64,000 nucleotides of DNA from Selenomonas ruminantium subsp. ruminantium ATCC 12561. GTDB taxonomy: Bacteria > Bacillota > Negativicutes > Selenomonadales > Selenomonadaceae. The DNA is taken from positions 62,001 through 126,000 of the forward strand of contig NZ_AUJE01000003.1 in NCBI RefSeq assembly GCF_000424065.1, in the 5' to 3' direction. Each line of letters begins with the position of its first letter. Within the stretch, counting starts at the first letter, position 1. Below the pieces are notes generated by a model. The model ran no database searches. It saw nothing but the letters and a program-made list of their open reading frames with translations, and had not been told where the DNA came from. The position numbers were made by a program, and so were the translations under genes. Positions 8,038 to 16,307 of this stretch are shown here, in pieces.

Positions 8038-8277
8038 TTATCTTGGTGTTAATTGGGTCATGACAGAAAAATACTCTGCATTGATAAAAGCTATAGTTTC
8101 TTGCATTGGCCTAAACATTTCTTGCCATGCATATACCATAGGAGTCATTGCAGTTATTGTGGGTTGTATCGCTTGTTGTATAGCTGCAAATTGTTTTGCT
8201 ACAGGTGCAGCCAATACAGCCATTCCCCGTATTGATTGTGTCGCATTTTCTGCATTGAAATTATTTTTATTAGGCAT
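8038..8277 (-). CDS. Small protein of unknown function
   Basis: A 79-residue protein starting MPNKNNFNAENATQSIRGMA. The start at 8277 is supported by AAAGGTGAT just upstream, while the longer frame has no site. The sequence is rich in Ala, Gln, Met and Pro, with no clear membrane helix. It precedes the Rx4H protein and may act with it. No family is recognised. Confidence 0.5.
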   Translation of the reverse strand: MPNKNNFNAENATQSIRGMAVLAAPVAKQFAAIQQAIQPTITAMTPMVYAWQEMFRPMQETIAFINAEYFSVMTQLTPR

Positions 8278-8512
8278 ACTTATCACCTTTATAAAACATA
8301 TCAAAAACTCATATAATCCCCGTATATTATTCGTTATAAACTACCGTTATTCCTGTTTTAACAAGGATTTTGCACACCCTGCAAACGATGCCCTTTCAAA
8401 CATCTACACCCTACAAACGGGGCACTTTAAGTCATGCACCCCCCTCAGAACAAAATTGTCTCAAAACCGGGAATACCTCTCCACCCCCGTTTTCATGCAG
8501 CTCCCCCACAAT

Positions 8513-8563
8513 GCACAAAGGCCCCGAAGCCCCTTATTTCATAGGGTTTCGAGGCCTTTGTGC
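8513..8563. terminator. Strong bidirectional hairpin
   Basis: A long stem (GCACAAAGGCC.CGAA.CCC pairing with GGG.TTCGAGGCCTTTGTGC) in the gene-free stretch 8278-8627, with the same GGCC-CGAAG core as the terminator at 2185-2225. It separates the first and second gene blocks. No coding sequence is seen in the rest of that stretch. Confidence 0.7.
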
Positions 8564-8627
8564 CTTCGTATGGTTGTATCAAATAAGCTATGATTTTGTC
8601 CATTAATCTTGTAATCACATAACAATC

Positions 8628-8686
8628 ATTTTACCATAAAATAAGAAGGTAAGACAAGAAAATTGGCACGGGACTTTGCCCGTGCC
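8628..8686 (-). repeat. 59-bp direct repeat with terminator, copy 1
   Basis: This 59-bp element (starting ATTTTACCATAAAATAAG) is repeated at 16197-16255 with one mismatch and in the same orientation. Its right half is a GGCACGGG-CCCGTGCC hairpin (8665-8686) that can end leftward transcripts. The two copies bracket the middle gene block of about 7.5 kb. Confidence 0.85.
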
Positions 8687-8691
8687 GCCTG

Positions 8692-8877
8692 TTACCCTAT
8701 ATGAATTTCTGTTCCATCCTTGAATGTTACGCTGATATCTTCCTTGCTGTATATGGTCATGAAGTCCACAATCGTTCCCCACAAACCTTCGTCAAACTCC
8801 GTTACTGATGCGTCTTGGGCAGCCAGTGCTTTGACGAATGCCCCAAGCCGCTCTGCCTTAGCATGCCGGGCCACCAA
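8692..8877 (-). pseudogene. C-terminal remnant of a large serine recombinase
   Basis: The 61-codon frame contains KAERLGAFVKAL, TEFDEGLWGTIVDFMTIYSK and VTFKDGTEIHIG, the typical tail of Clostridia-type large serine recombinases. The catalytic N-terminal and zinc-binding parts are missing. It is joined in a different frame to the first codons of an endonuclease III-like gene. It suggests a past mobile element here. Confidence 0.6.
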
Positions 8878-8933
8878 TCCGGCTGGCCATAGGCGGTTAT
8901 GAGTCTGTCATAAATTTGTTTTGAGGTCAGCAT
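8868..8933 (-). pseudogene. First 22 codons of an endonuclease III-like gene
   Basis: The ATG at 8933 overlaps the macro gene stop (ATGCTGA) and opens [20 protein letters not shown], the usual start of HhH-GPD endonuclease III-domain proteins. After WWP the sequence switches to recombinase remnant. The tight overlap suggests it was once the last gene of the sirtuin-macro operon. Confidence 0.5.
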
Positions 8934-9442
8934 TTCTGCAATGCTCCATCATACACCAGCTTTGTCCGCTCATCAAAAAGCACCCACAATATTTCATCAA
9001 ATGCTTTTGGTTGCTCCTTTATTATTTCTCTGACCGTCCCAATGGCAATCTCCGCTGCCTGTTGCACGGGATAGGAATACACGCCTGTTGAGATTGATGG
9101 AAAAGCCACGCTACGGATACCATACTCCATGGCCAGCTCCAGCGAATGCCGATAGCAACTGGTCAGCAGTTCTGCCTCACTATGAGCACCGCCATGCCAT
9201 ACCGGCCCTACTGTATGAATTACATAGTCACATGGCAACCTGTATGCCTTGGTGATTTTTGCCTGTCCCGTTTTGCAGCCATTGAGCGTCCGGCACTCTG
9301 CTAGAAGCTCCGGGCCTGCCGCCCGGTGGATAGCTCCATCAACACCTCCACCGCCAAGCAGGCTCTCATTGGCAGCATTAACAATGGCATCGGCATAATG
9401 CTTTGCTGTAATGTCTCCTAACTCAGTTCTGATTACGGTCAT
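8927..9442 (-). CDS. Stand-alone macro domain protein (O-acetyl-ADP-ribose deacetylase type)
   Basis: A complete 171-residue macro domain of the YmdB/MacroD class: [20 protein letters not shown] with the catalytic-type Asn-Gly loop, [12 protein letters not shown], and the phosphate loop [12 protein letters not shown]. Members cleave O-acetyl-ADP-ribose and mono-ADP-ribosyl esters. Its start overlaps the sirtuin stop by four bases (ATGA), so the two are translationally coupled: the sirtuin would make O-acetyl-ADP-ribose and this enzyme would remove it. Confidence 0.93.
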   Translation of the reverse strand: MTVIRTELGDITAKHYADAIVNAANESLLGGGGVDGAIHRAAGPELLAECRTLNGCKTGQAKITKAYRLPCDYVIHTVGPVWHGGAHSEAELLTSCYRHSLELAMEYGIRSVAFPSISTGVYSYPVQQAAEIAIGTVREIIKEQPKAFDEILWVLFDERTKLVYDGALQKC

Positions 9443-10185
9443 ACCGCACCTCCGTTTTTCCTAACCGCTGCACTCAGCACCTTGCCTATTGGTTCCCGAA
9501 TGACCAGATTAGCACTCATATCTGCCTTGGTAGCAGTTTTATTGATAACCACCAGATTATCGCCCCGAAAATAATCCAATAGACCTGCCGCTGGATACAC
9601 AGCCAACGAAGTGCCGCCTACAATAAGCGTATCAGCCTTGCGAATTGCCCGCACAGCGGCTTCGATTACCAGTTCATTGAGTGCTTCTTCATATAAAACC
9701 ACATCTGGCCGCACGATGCCGCTGCAGTCTTTACAAATAGGAACCGGTTGGTTTTGCAGGGCATATTCCAGCGCATATTGCTTGCCGCAGTCCATACAAT
9801 GCCAGTGCATAATTGAGCCATGCAGTTCGTACACATTTTCACTGCCAGCGCTTTGATGAAGACCATCTATATTTTGCGTGACCACTGCCAGCAGCTTTCC
9901 TTTGCTTTCCAGCTCAGCCAAAGCATAATGCCCTAAATTGGGCTTGGCATCAAGAAATACCATCTTGGCAAAGAAAAAGTCAAAAAAATCATGTGGGTGG
10001 TCACACAGAAAGGTATGAGATACCATTTCTTCCGGGCTGAACTCCCGGTTAAGTTTTTGGCTGTATATACCGTCAGCACTGCGAAAGTCTGGTATGCCTG
10101 ACTCTGTGGACATACCGGCACCGCCAAAGAATACCATATTGGAACTGGTGTCCATAATTCTCGCCAGTTCATCAATCTTGCTCAT
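9439..10185 (-). CDS. Sirtuin NAD-dependent protein deacylase
   Basis: All sirtuin motifs are present: [15 protein letters not shown] at 21-35, TQNIDGLH at 103-110, the catalytic H122 in ELHGS, and a zinc ribbon at C130, C133, C151 and C154. The catalytic His and QNID argue for genuine deacylation rather than the SirTM ADP-ribosyl-transferase class usually linked to macro genes. GGAGGTG precedes the ATG. It is coupled to the macro gene downstream and follows the YqfO-like/DUF1653 gene. Confidence 0.93.
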   Translation of the reverse strand: MSKIDELARIMDTSSNMVFFGGAGMSTESGIPDFRSADGIYSQKLNREFSPEEMVSHTFLCDHPHDFFDFFFAKMVFLDAKPNLGHYALAELESKGKLLAVVTQNIDGLHQSAGSENVYELHGSIMHWHCMDCGKQYALEYALQNQPVPICKDCSGIVRPDVVLYEEALNELVIEAAVRAIRKADTLIVGGTSLAVYPAAGLLDYFRGDNLVVINKTATKADMSANLVIREPIGKVLSAAVRKNGGAV

Positions 10186-10211
10186 TGTCTGGCACCTCCA
10201 TCATGGTACAG

Positions 10212-10829
10212 TCATTTTTTCTCAAACCGATACTTCTGCACTGCCTGCGGGTATTTCTCGTGATCAACCTCGCTCATGAACATATCAAGTGGCCGGCAGT
10301 ATATACCGTAGTTACCATAAAGCGCCTGATACACGCAGTAAATCTCCTGCGACTCTGTGTGCATGACAGGGCAGGCCACAATCTTATACTCGTTATTCTT
10401 GAAGTGGTACCACACTTCTCCACTCTGCGGAATAGCCCTGCGATACTTGGCACCGAGCAATCGCCGCTGCTCCTGATTTTCTTTCATTTCTTCCATCAAC
10501 GCTTCCTCCCTAGGCGCACATAGTGGGATGACATTTATGACTGGTTCTTCATAGGGATGGACAGTTCTTATAGCCCGTAAGGTGCTGTTCAGCCTGTCGT
10601 TGCTGACATTGACCTCTACCTTGAGCTCCTCTGCCTCACTCACTGTGCCTTCAGTTCCATTATACGAGCTGGCTCCCTGAAGCGGTCTCCATGTACCCTT
10701 GACACGCGAGTAAGACAAGCAATTGTCGTAATTGCCAATATGCCCGGCCTCCACTGACTGCAGTGCCCTTTGCAGCATTGAGAAATGAGATTCCGGTATG
10801 TATATTTCCAGTTTAAACCAATCCATCAT
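10212..10829 (-). CDS. YqfO-like (NIF3 insert) domain fused to DUF1653
   Basis: Residues 1-100 match the CutA/PII-like insert domain of NIF3/YqfO proteins (KLEIYIPESH, AGHIGNYDNCLSYS, VHPYEEPVINVIPL) without the metal-binding NIF3 halves. Residues 130-200 form a DUF1653 domain (YHFKNNEYKIVACPVMHTES, YQALYGNYGIYCRPLDMF). The start ATGATG at 10829 follows GAGGAATA and overlaps the end of the YaiI gene. The fusion probably senses or binds a small ligand; its activity is not known to me. Confidence 0.75.
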   Translation of the reverse strand: MMDWFKLEIYIPESHFSMLQRALQSVEAGHIGNYDNCLSYSRVKGTWRPLQGASSYNGTEGTVSEAEELKVEVNVSNDRLNSTLRAIRTVHPYEEPVINVIPLCAPREEALMEEMKENQEQRRLLGAKYRRAIPQSGEVWYHFKNNEYKIVACPVMHTESQEIYCVYQALYGNYGIYCRPLDMFMSEVDHEKYPQAVQKYRFEKK

Positions 10830-11274
10830 TATTCCTCGACATCTCCAACAGACGAGCCAGCCCATCTGCGAACTTCTCATTGTCTGCCTCGGTGCGCTTG
10901 GCCGGGCCTTTCAGATGCACCTTCTTCTTTGACCGTCTGGCTTTTTTCGCCATATGGCGCTCCATCAGCAGGCGGTCGATGTTTTCAACAGTATACTGCC
11001 AGCCATTCTGATGTATGGCGTAGGCCCCCTTTCCCAGCGCCATCGCCGCCACGCCGTAGTCCTGTGTTACCACAACATCACCTGTCCGACACAGATTGAC
11101 AAGAGCAATGTCTACTGCATCCACTCCGGCACCGATTACCCTGACTTCGCTATAAGTCGAATGCAGCACATGATTGGTGTCGCATAGGAGCGTAACGGCT
11201 ACGCCATATTTTTTCGCCACCTGCTCCGTTTCTTTCACTACAGGGCAGGCATCGGCATCAACGTAAATACGCAT
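10813..11274 (-). CDS. YaiI/YqxD (UPF0178, DUF188) family protein, copy 1
   Basis: MRIYVDADACPVVKE at the start and VVTQDYGVAAMALGKGA, HMAKKARRSKKKVHLKGPAKR in the body are diagnostic of this PIN/NYN-like family of putative nucleases. The C-terminus is full length here (KFADGLARLLE). The start is set at the conserved MRIYVDADACP. It sits between ATPase copy 2 and the YqfO-DUF1653 gene. A copy with an altered end is at 17852-18349. The biochemical role of the family is not firmly established. Confidence 0.9.
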   Translation of the reverse strand: MRIYVDADACPVVKETEQVAKKYGVAVTLLCDTNHVLHSTYSEVRVIGAGVDAVDIALVNLCRTGDVVVTQDYGVAAMALGKGAYAIHQNGWQYTVENIDRLLMERHMAKKARRSKKKVHLKGPAKRTEADNEKFADGLARLLEMSRNNDGLV

Positions 11275-11306
11275 CAGACAAGATTTCCCTCCAGATGACC
11301 CAGTCC

Positions 11307-11687
11307 TCACTTCATCTTCAAGTCCAGCAACACCTTATCCGTCTCCCACGGGGATATGACCGTATAGCTAATACCAGCCCCATCCAAAACGGCCTTGATT
11401 TCTTCGTCCTTCACCTTGGCCCGCTCCAGATTGGTTTCCTTGCGTCCATCGATGCTGATGAATTCGTCATTCCGGTAGAGTAAATATTCCACATTGTCAA
11501 ACTTGGCATGCTCATGCACCACCAGCTGGTCTTGCACAATGTCCGTGGCATTCTGGTACCAGAGCCACTTAGCGTACTCGCCCACCAACTCCGTTTTATG
11601 CCCCTTGAGCTTCAGCTTCGAAAAAATATCTGCGGCGATGGTGCTCTTACCGATACCTGCACCGCCGTAAAAATTCAGCACCTTCAA
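11307..11687 (-). CDS. NadR-like P-loop ATPase (copy 2), internally deleted
   Basis: Starts at the same TTG context as the other copies and keeps Walker A, but 44 residues are missing between VQDQL and VMHEH/VVHEH. The gap lies exactly between two near-identical short sequences (CAGCTGGTC and CAGTTGGTC in copy 1), and the frame is preserved. The lost part includes the CDSPLPLN segment, so the 126-residue product is likely inactive or altered. The following gene is YaiI copy 1 rather than NDT. Confidence 0.7.
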   Translation of the reverse strand: MKVLNFYGGAGIGKSTIAADIFSKLKLKGHKTELVGEYAKWLWYQNATDIVQDQLVVHEHAKFDNVEYLLYRNDEFISIDGRKETNLERAKVKDEEIKAVLDGAGISYTVISPWETDKVLLDLKMK

Positions 11688-11772
11688 CTTAAAACCCCTG
11701 TTCGTTCTTAGAATTTTACAATAATCATTATACACCACAGAAGGGCTGTTCTCTACCATTACCGAACAAAAA

Positions 11773-11799
11773 GGCTGTCTAGCACATTGCCAGACAGCC
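11773..11799 (-). terminator. Terminator after VWA copy 2
   Basis: A perfect 8-bp stem (GGCTGTCT / AGACAGCC) with an 11-base loop; on the minus strand it is followed by TTTTTG. It ends the VWA copy 2 transcript before ATPase copy 2. Confidence 0.75.
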
Positions 11800-11816
11800 A
11801 ACCACATCCCTAAATT

Positions 11817-12472
11817 TTAATTTCCTCTGCCACCACGCCGCTTTACATCCTCATCAATTTTTCGTTTCCAGCTTGGTGCCAGCATCTTGTCGCTACTACG
11901 TACATGATGGATAGCCTCCCCCAGAACTTCATAGTTGAGCGCCGTCCCTTCCTCATCACACTGATAGGTAACCGCCCTGTCAGCATGGATGCCTATATTC
12001 CCTGCAACTGCAATAGCATCCATATTGGCCCCCAAAAACAAAAACTCCCATCCGTACCTCGCCTTCTGCCGCTCCACCATCTGCTTGACCTTCTTGTAGG
12101 TATACCGCCGACTGGCATTTTCCATTCCGTCTGTGGTGATGATAAACAGCGTCTTCTCCGGCCTGTCCTCATCACGAGCGTACTTGTGAATGTTGCCGAT
12201 GTGGTGAATAGCACCCCCTACAGCATCTAGTAGCGCCGTGCAACCACGGACAAAGTAGGTATCCTCCGTCAGCTTTGCTACCTTTTCCATCGGCACCCTG
12301 TCGTGAATAACATCGCAGGTATCATCAAACAGCACCGTGGAAACCAGCGCCTCTCCTGGCTCCTTACGCTGCTTCTTGATGAGCGAGTTCCACCGATGGT
12401 ATCAGCCTCCAAGCCACTCATGGAGCCACTCCTGTCCAAAATAAACACGATTTCTGTTAAACCTTTCTTCAT
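11817..12472 (-). pseudogene. VWA domain gene copy 2, frameshifted
   Basis: The first 28 codons read exactly as in copy 1, including the DRSGS MIDAS motif. Near 12391 four bases present in copy 1 (GTTGAATCC against GTTCC) are missing, so the frame is lost; the remainder reads in another frame from VSTVLFDDTCDVI to the end. Apart from this the copies are close, so inactivation looks recent. It retains the inverted repeat and dyad motif upstream. Confidence 0.85.
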
Positions 12473-12475
12473 TGA

Positions 12476-12528
12476 AAACGCCCCCTTATCTTTGATAGTT
12501 TTATTCTACCTAAGATAAGGGGGCGTTT
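12476..12528 (-). promoter_or_regulatory. Perfect 17-bp inverted repeat before VWA copy 2
   Basis: Identical in arms and loop to the element at 5221-5273, with the right arm again carrying the GGGGG ribosome binding site of the downstream gene. Confidence 0.7.
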
Positions 12529-12529
12529 G

Positions 12530-12546
12530 GTCGCCTGCCATGCGAC
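12530..12546. promoter_or_regulatory. GTCGC-N7-GCGAC dyad motif, copy 3
   Basis: Dyad with spacer CTGCCAT, immediately next to the inverted repeat as in copy 1 and downstream of the PhzF gene stop. Confidence 0.5.
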
Positions 12547-12566
12547 AAATATATCTAATCGGTTTA

Positions 12567-13475
12567 TCACATTTCTATCTCTGTAGCAAAGACAATAACA
12601 GCCTGTCCAAAAATCTGAATTTTAGTTGGAAGTTGCCCTTTCTTTTCCACACGCACACGCATTGTACCAGGCCGGCCAATAGCTTCTCCCTGGATAATGT
12701 AGAATTCAAAAACATCTGATGCTGCCAATTCCTGACACAAGCCAAAATGAACTAAATAGGCTCCCAACGGGCCATTGGCATTACCTGTAACGGGATCTTC
12801 AGCAATACCAATAGCAGGCGCAAACATACGTCCATGCACCAATACCTTTTCTTCTGGGTGCAAGGTAAATACATAATAACCATTACAGCCAATCTCTCCA
12901 CTAATGGCAGAAAGCTTCACCAAATCAGGCTGCAACCTATCCAAAAGACAACGTTCCTTTATCCCTACCATCACCTTTGAATGGCCTGCTGATGCAATGG
13001 CAACTGGACAGTCCTCCCGTAAATCTGCCAACGTAATCCCCAAAGCTTCAACAATTCGCACAATCAGTTCATGAGCAAAGGGCGCCGTAATCTCCGGTTT
13101 TCCCTGGGTCATGACGATGGTGTAATCTCCTGTCTCATCCTTTTCAATGTCAATTGGTAAAATCCCCGCTTTTGTCTTTTGAACCCAACAGCTTGTAGAT
13201 AGCTTTTCTTCTATCGCTCTCACATAATGTGCCGCAATTGTGGCATGACCACAAATTGGCACCTCTGTCGTGGGAGTAAAATATCGCACTTCTACATCAT
13301 AATCCGGCTTTTTCCCTGTAAAGATAAAGGCCGTTTCCGAATTGTTCAACTCCCGAGCCAATTGCTGCATCTGACGCTTGGTCAGTCCATCAGCATGATA
13401 TACCACCCCGGCGGGATTGCCGGAGAATTTTTCTCTTGTGAATGAATCCACCTGATAAACACGGTACTTTTTCAT
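12567..13475 (-). CDS. PhzF family isomerase/epimerase
   Basis: The two-fold diaminopimelate-epimerase-like PhzF family is shown by YQVDSFTREKFSGNPAGVV at the N-terminus, NNSETAFI with the catalytic glutamate, RYFTPTTEVPICGHATIAA, and EDPVTGNANGPLGAYL in the second half. The ATG at 13475 follows GAGAGGG. It takes the place held by the ADP-ribosylglycohydrolase in the first block, between a macro fusion and a VWA gene. The substrate is unknown; most homologues act on small metabolites. Confidence 0.92.
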   Translation of the reverse strand: MKKYRVYQVDSFTREKFSGNPAGVVYHADGLTKRQMQQLARELNNSETAFIFTGKKPDYDVEVRYFTPTTEVPICGHATIAAHYVRAIEEKLSTSCWVQKTKAGILPIDIEKDETGDYTIVMTQGKPEITAPFAHELIVRIVEALGITLADLREDCPVAIASAGHSKVMVGIKERCLLDRLQPDLVKLSAISGEIGCNGYYVFTLHPEEKVLVHGRMFAPAIGIAEDPVTGNANGPLGAYLVHFGLCQELAASDVFEFYIIQGEAIGRPGTMRVRVEKKGQLPTKIQIFGQAVIVFATEIEM

Positions 13476-13541
13476 CTTAATTCCCTCTCCGGATTGTCTA
13501 CAGCGGTGCTGAACAAAATCAAGCATGTCTTCTGGTATATT

Positions 13542-14573
13542 CTAGCTGCCTAAAAGAGGCTGTTGGAATGCAAACAGTGTTTCATTTATGGCAAAAATAT
13601 CGTACTCCGCCCGCTGAATAAAATACTCCACGATAATATCCGACTTGCTGCTATGGGACAATGCATACCCTGCCCGGCCTATAAAATCCTTTGTTTCATC
13701 AAGATTCAGCTCCAAGGCCACTGCAAATGCCAAGGCCGTAGATTTGCTCGGCTTGTAAGCGGGGTTATTGCGAATTTTCGAGAAGAGCTTGCGGTCTACA
13801 TTAGCTTTCTTGTAAACCTCCGGGTCAGTCTTTCCCTTAACATCGATAAGCCGCAGCAGCGACTCTGAGAAGGTATCATCCACTTCGGCCAACAAATCCT
13901 CCAAGGAGCGCTTTCTCTCAGGCTTGAGAAATTTGGGCAAATCTGATACTTCGGCAGCACAGGCTTCATCGCCTAAATAAGTTGGTGCCTCCGTAAATCT
14001 GCGCCTCTCCCGATAGTCATCCCTATATTCATCTTCCAGTAGTTTCTCTACATATCTCGCATCCAGATAGCTTTGTACATCCTCAAACAGGCTGCTGGAG
14101 ATTTTGAACGCCTTATGGTCAAACACCACAAGGTATACCTCCATCTCATGGTCATAGAGGAAATTACGTATTGCCTGAGTTGCCACCGCTATGGCTATCT
14201 CCGAGGGGCAGCCGAATACTCCTGCCGAAACAAGTGGGAAGGCTATAGAACCGCAACCGTTATCCATCGCCAACTGCAGGGAATTTTCATAGCAGCTGGC
14301 CAATAACTCCCGCTCCCCATGCTCGCCACCCTGCCATACAGGACCTACTGTGTGAATGACGAACTTGGCATGCAGGCCATAGGCTGGTGTAATCTCTGCC
14401 TTACCAGTAGCAATGGCACCGATTTTCTTCCGTGCCGTCAGCAGCTCTGCTCCTGCTGCCTTATGTATTGCCCGGTCAACGCCACCACCTACTATAGGCT
14501 TGGAGTTCGCCGTATTGACGATGGCATCCACCTGCATTTTCGTTATATCGTTGCGTACGATTTCTAATGGCAT
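13542..14573 (-). CDS. Macro domain fused to helical (HTH-like) domain, copy 2
   Basis: A paralogue of 6312-7382: the macro domain (DAIVNTANSKPIVGGGVDRA, VSAGVFGCPSE) and the C-terminal domain (DRKLFSKIRNNPAYKPSK, DETKDFIGRAGYAL) are closely conserved, while the linker near residues 195-235 is shorter and diverged. Conservation of both ends argues that both domains are under selection. It is the first gene of a leftward run with PhzF. Confidence 0.85.
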   Translation of the reverse strand: MPLEIVRNDITKMQVDAIVNTANSKPIVGGGVDRAIHKAAGAELLTARKKIGAIATGKAEITPAYGLHAKFVIHTVGPVWQGGEHGERELLASCYENSLQLAMDNGCGSIAFPLVSAGVFGCPSEIAIAVATQAIRNFLYDHEMEVYLVVFDHKAFKISSSLFEDVQSYLDARYVEKLLEDEYRDDYRERRRFTEAPTYLGDEACAAEVSDLPKFLKPERKRSLEDLLAEVDDTFSESLLRLIDVKGKTDPEVYKKANVDRKLFSKIRNNPAYKPSKSTALAFAVALELNLDETKDFIGRAGYALSHSSKSDIIVEYFIQRAEYDIFAINETLFAFQQPLLGS

Positions 14574-14591
14574 GATTGTCACATCCTGATA

Positions 14592-15828
14592 TCAAATATT
14601 AACACCAAATGTTTTTATAACTTCCTCGCTGTCCCTGCCGGAAATCGGCTTGCCTGTAGCAATAGCAATGGCATCGAGGATTTTACCTGCCCGATGTGCG
14701 ATAAACTGCTCAAAATCATCGGTCATGCAATCGTCCATATCAATCCAATGGCTGGCAAGAAAATCGCGCAAATCTCCCTGTTCCACTTTCTTCTTTTCAA
14801 TTCGTGACAGGTAGATACTGGGAGCCACACCACCAATTTCACGGTTGGTGCTATAGGAGATAGGAGTTTTATTGATAATGGAATCCCATTTGATATTATC
14901 GTATCCCTTGCTCATACAGTAAGCCTTGGGAAAGATGTGGTGTATATCAATGCCAGATGCCTTGTAAAGCGCGATGTCCATTTCCTGTCCGCTGATAAAA
15001 TCACGGCTGTGATTCTTCATTATAAGTGCCATAACCCCCTTATACGCTGCACTCCTTCTGGTCTGAAGCATCAGCAGGCGCATAGGGTTAAAATAGGAAG
15101 AAACTCCACCCTGATTGACATTTTCGAACACTTGACACACTGCTTCCCTAGGCGTTTCTTTGTCCAGGCTTATTACAGGAATTTGGTAACGTGATACCTG
15201 TGCTATGATTTTCTCTATGAACTTTAGGTACTCCTGACATACATCCTGGTCACCTTGGTGATACTGCATATATCCGATTTGCCACTGGGTAGCCTTTACG
15301 CTATCCAAGATAATATTTAGAGGAAACAGTTTTATTTTTATACTCGTTTTCAGCAGTCGATACGTCCAAGTCAATCTTCCTGCCGAAATCAGAAGTAATT
15401 TGTTTTGTCTCTGGTACGGAGACAATAGCATCTACACGGTCCACAGCTGGGTCTATAGCCTTAGTAATATCTATGTAATAAAACCGCCATATCTTTCCAC
15501 CCCTGTCAGTCCTTGTTTCTACAGCATTTGGGCTGCAGAGTGACGAGTAGATTGATGTGAGCCTTTGTTGACCATCCAAAATCAAATACTCCGGCTTAGC
15601 ATTAGTTGTCGGTGCTCCCTCAATTGTACGATATTTAAAACGTACATTCTCATTGCCATACTCTAGAAACATCGCGGCTCCCACTGGAAAGTTCTGCGTA
15701 ATACTAGCAATGAGACCTCGAATGCGGTTATCATCCCAGACCCATCCACGCTGGAAATCAGGGAGTTGAATCTTCCCCCTGCTAATGTCTTTCATCAAAT
15801 CCAGAATTGGCGTGTCATTTGTCTTCAT
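14592..15828 (-). pseudogene. DUF262/HNH nuclease gene with a frameshift
   Basis: The first part has the DUF262 signature (IQLPDFQRGWVWDDNRIRGL, ILDGQQRLTSIY); the second carries the HNH-like IDIHHIFPKAYCMSKGYDN. The two halves are in different frames and join near 15325 at an A-rich run (AAAAATAAAACTG), where one extra A would explain the shift. Rejoined, the protein would be about 410 residues and complete. This could be a true mutation or a sequencing error in the homopolymer. The likely start is the second ATG (15828), with AAGGAG upstream. Confidence 0.8.
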
Positions 15829-15849
15829 GCAGTTCATCTCCTTGATTAT

Positions 15850-16071
15850 CTATTCCACTCCCGGAAACGAATTCACATACTTAATTTTGATATCCGGAAA
15901 GCTGTCTACAAACTGGACGGTGAAGTCTTCGCCGCTTTCCACGAACTTCCACTCACCAATATCATCCGGAAATGACTCCACGACCTTAACTTTAAGGTCA
16001 GGGAAGTGTCCAGTCACCTCCACGAATATCCATTTCGCTAATACTACCGTAATTCCTGCCTTCGTAGCCAT
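15850..16071 (-). CDS. Small repeat-strand protein, possibly septoil-knot-like
   Basis: A 73-residue protein starting MATKAGITVV after AGGTGAAGG. It is made of recurring strand units ending in FPD or FPG (GHFPDLKVKVVESFPDD, VQFVDSFPDIKIKYVNSFPG). Such alternating short beta units resemble the small 7(1) septoil-knot family, which is found in many bacteria without known role. It lies before the frameshifted DUF262 gene in the same direction. Confidence 0.55.
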   Translation of the reverse strand: MATKAGITVVLAKWIFVEVTGHFPDLKVKVVESFPDDIGEWKFVESGEDFTVQFVDSFPDIKIKYVNSFPGVE

Positions 16072-16196
16072 TTTGCCTTCACCTTTAGCATGACTAAAAA
16101 AAATTGGTGCATGAACCAGCTCCATGCACCATCACTTATCAATTCTTGTCTTTTTTGATTACCTTCATTATCTGTTCTTCTGTCCAACCACTAGCA

Positions 16197-16255
16197 ATTT
16201 TACCATAAAATAAGAAGTTAAGACAAGAAAATTGGCACGGGACTTTGCCCGTGCC
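16197..16255 (-). repeat. 59-bp direct repeat with terminator, copy 2
   Basis: Matches 8628-8686 with one mismatch, including the GGCACGGG-CCCGTGCC hairpin (16234-16255), which here terminates the flavodoxin transcript. Directly to its left, minus-strand 16139-16196 encodes an orphan protein tail (SGWTEEQIMKVIKKDKN, stop) with no upstream gene, another sign of a breakpoint. Confidence 0.85.
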
Positions 16256-16307
16256 ATACTTTCCCTATGCGCCATTGCTATTGCAAGCCTTATCCCATCT
16301 GAGTTTC

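Noticed and set aside
9439-10185. Interpretation of the sirtuin as a SirTM-class ADP-ribosyltransferase because of its macro partner
   Set aside because: It keeps the catalytic His and the canonical zinc ribbon, and there are no GcvH-like or lipoate ligase genes nearby, so an ordinary deacylase is more likely.
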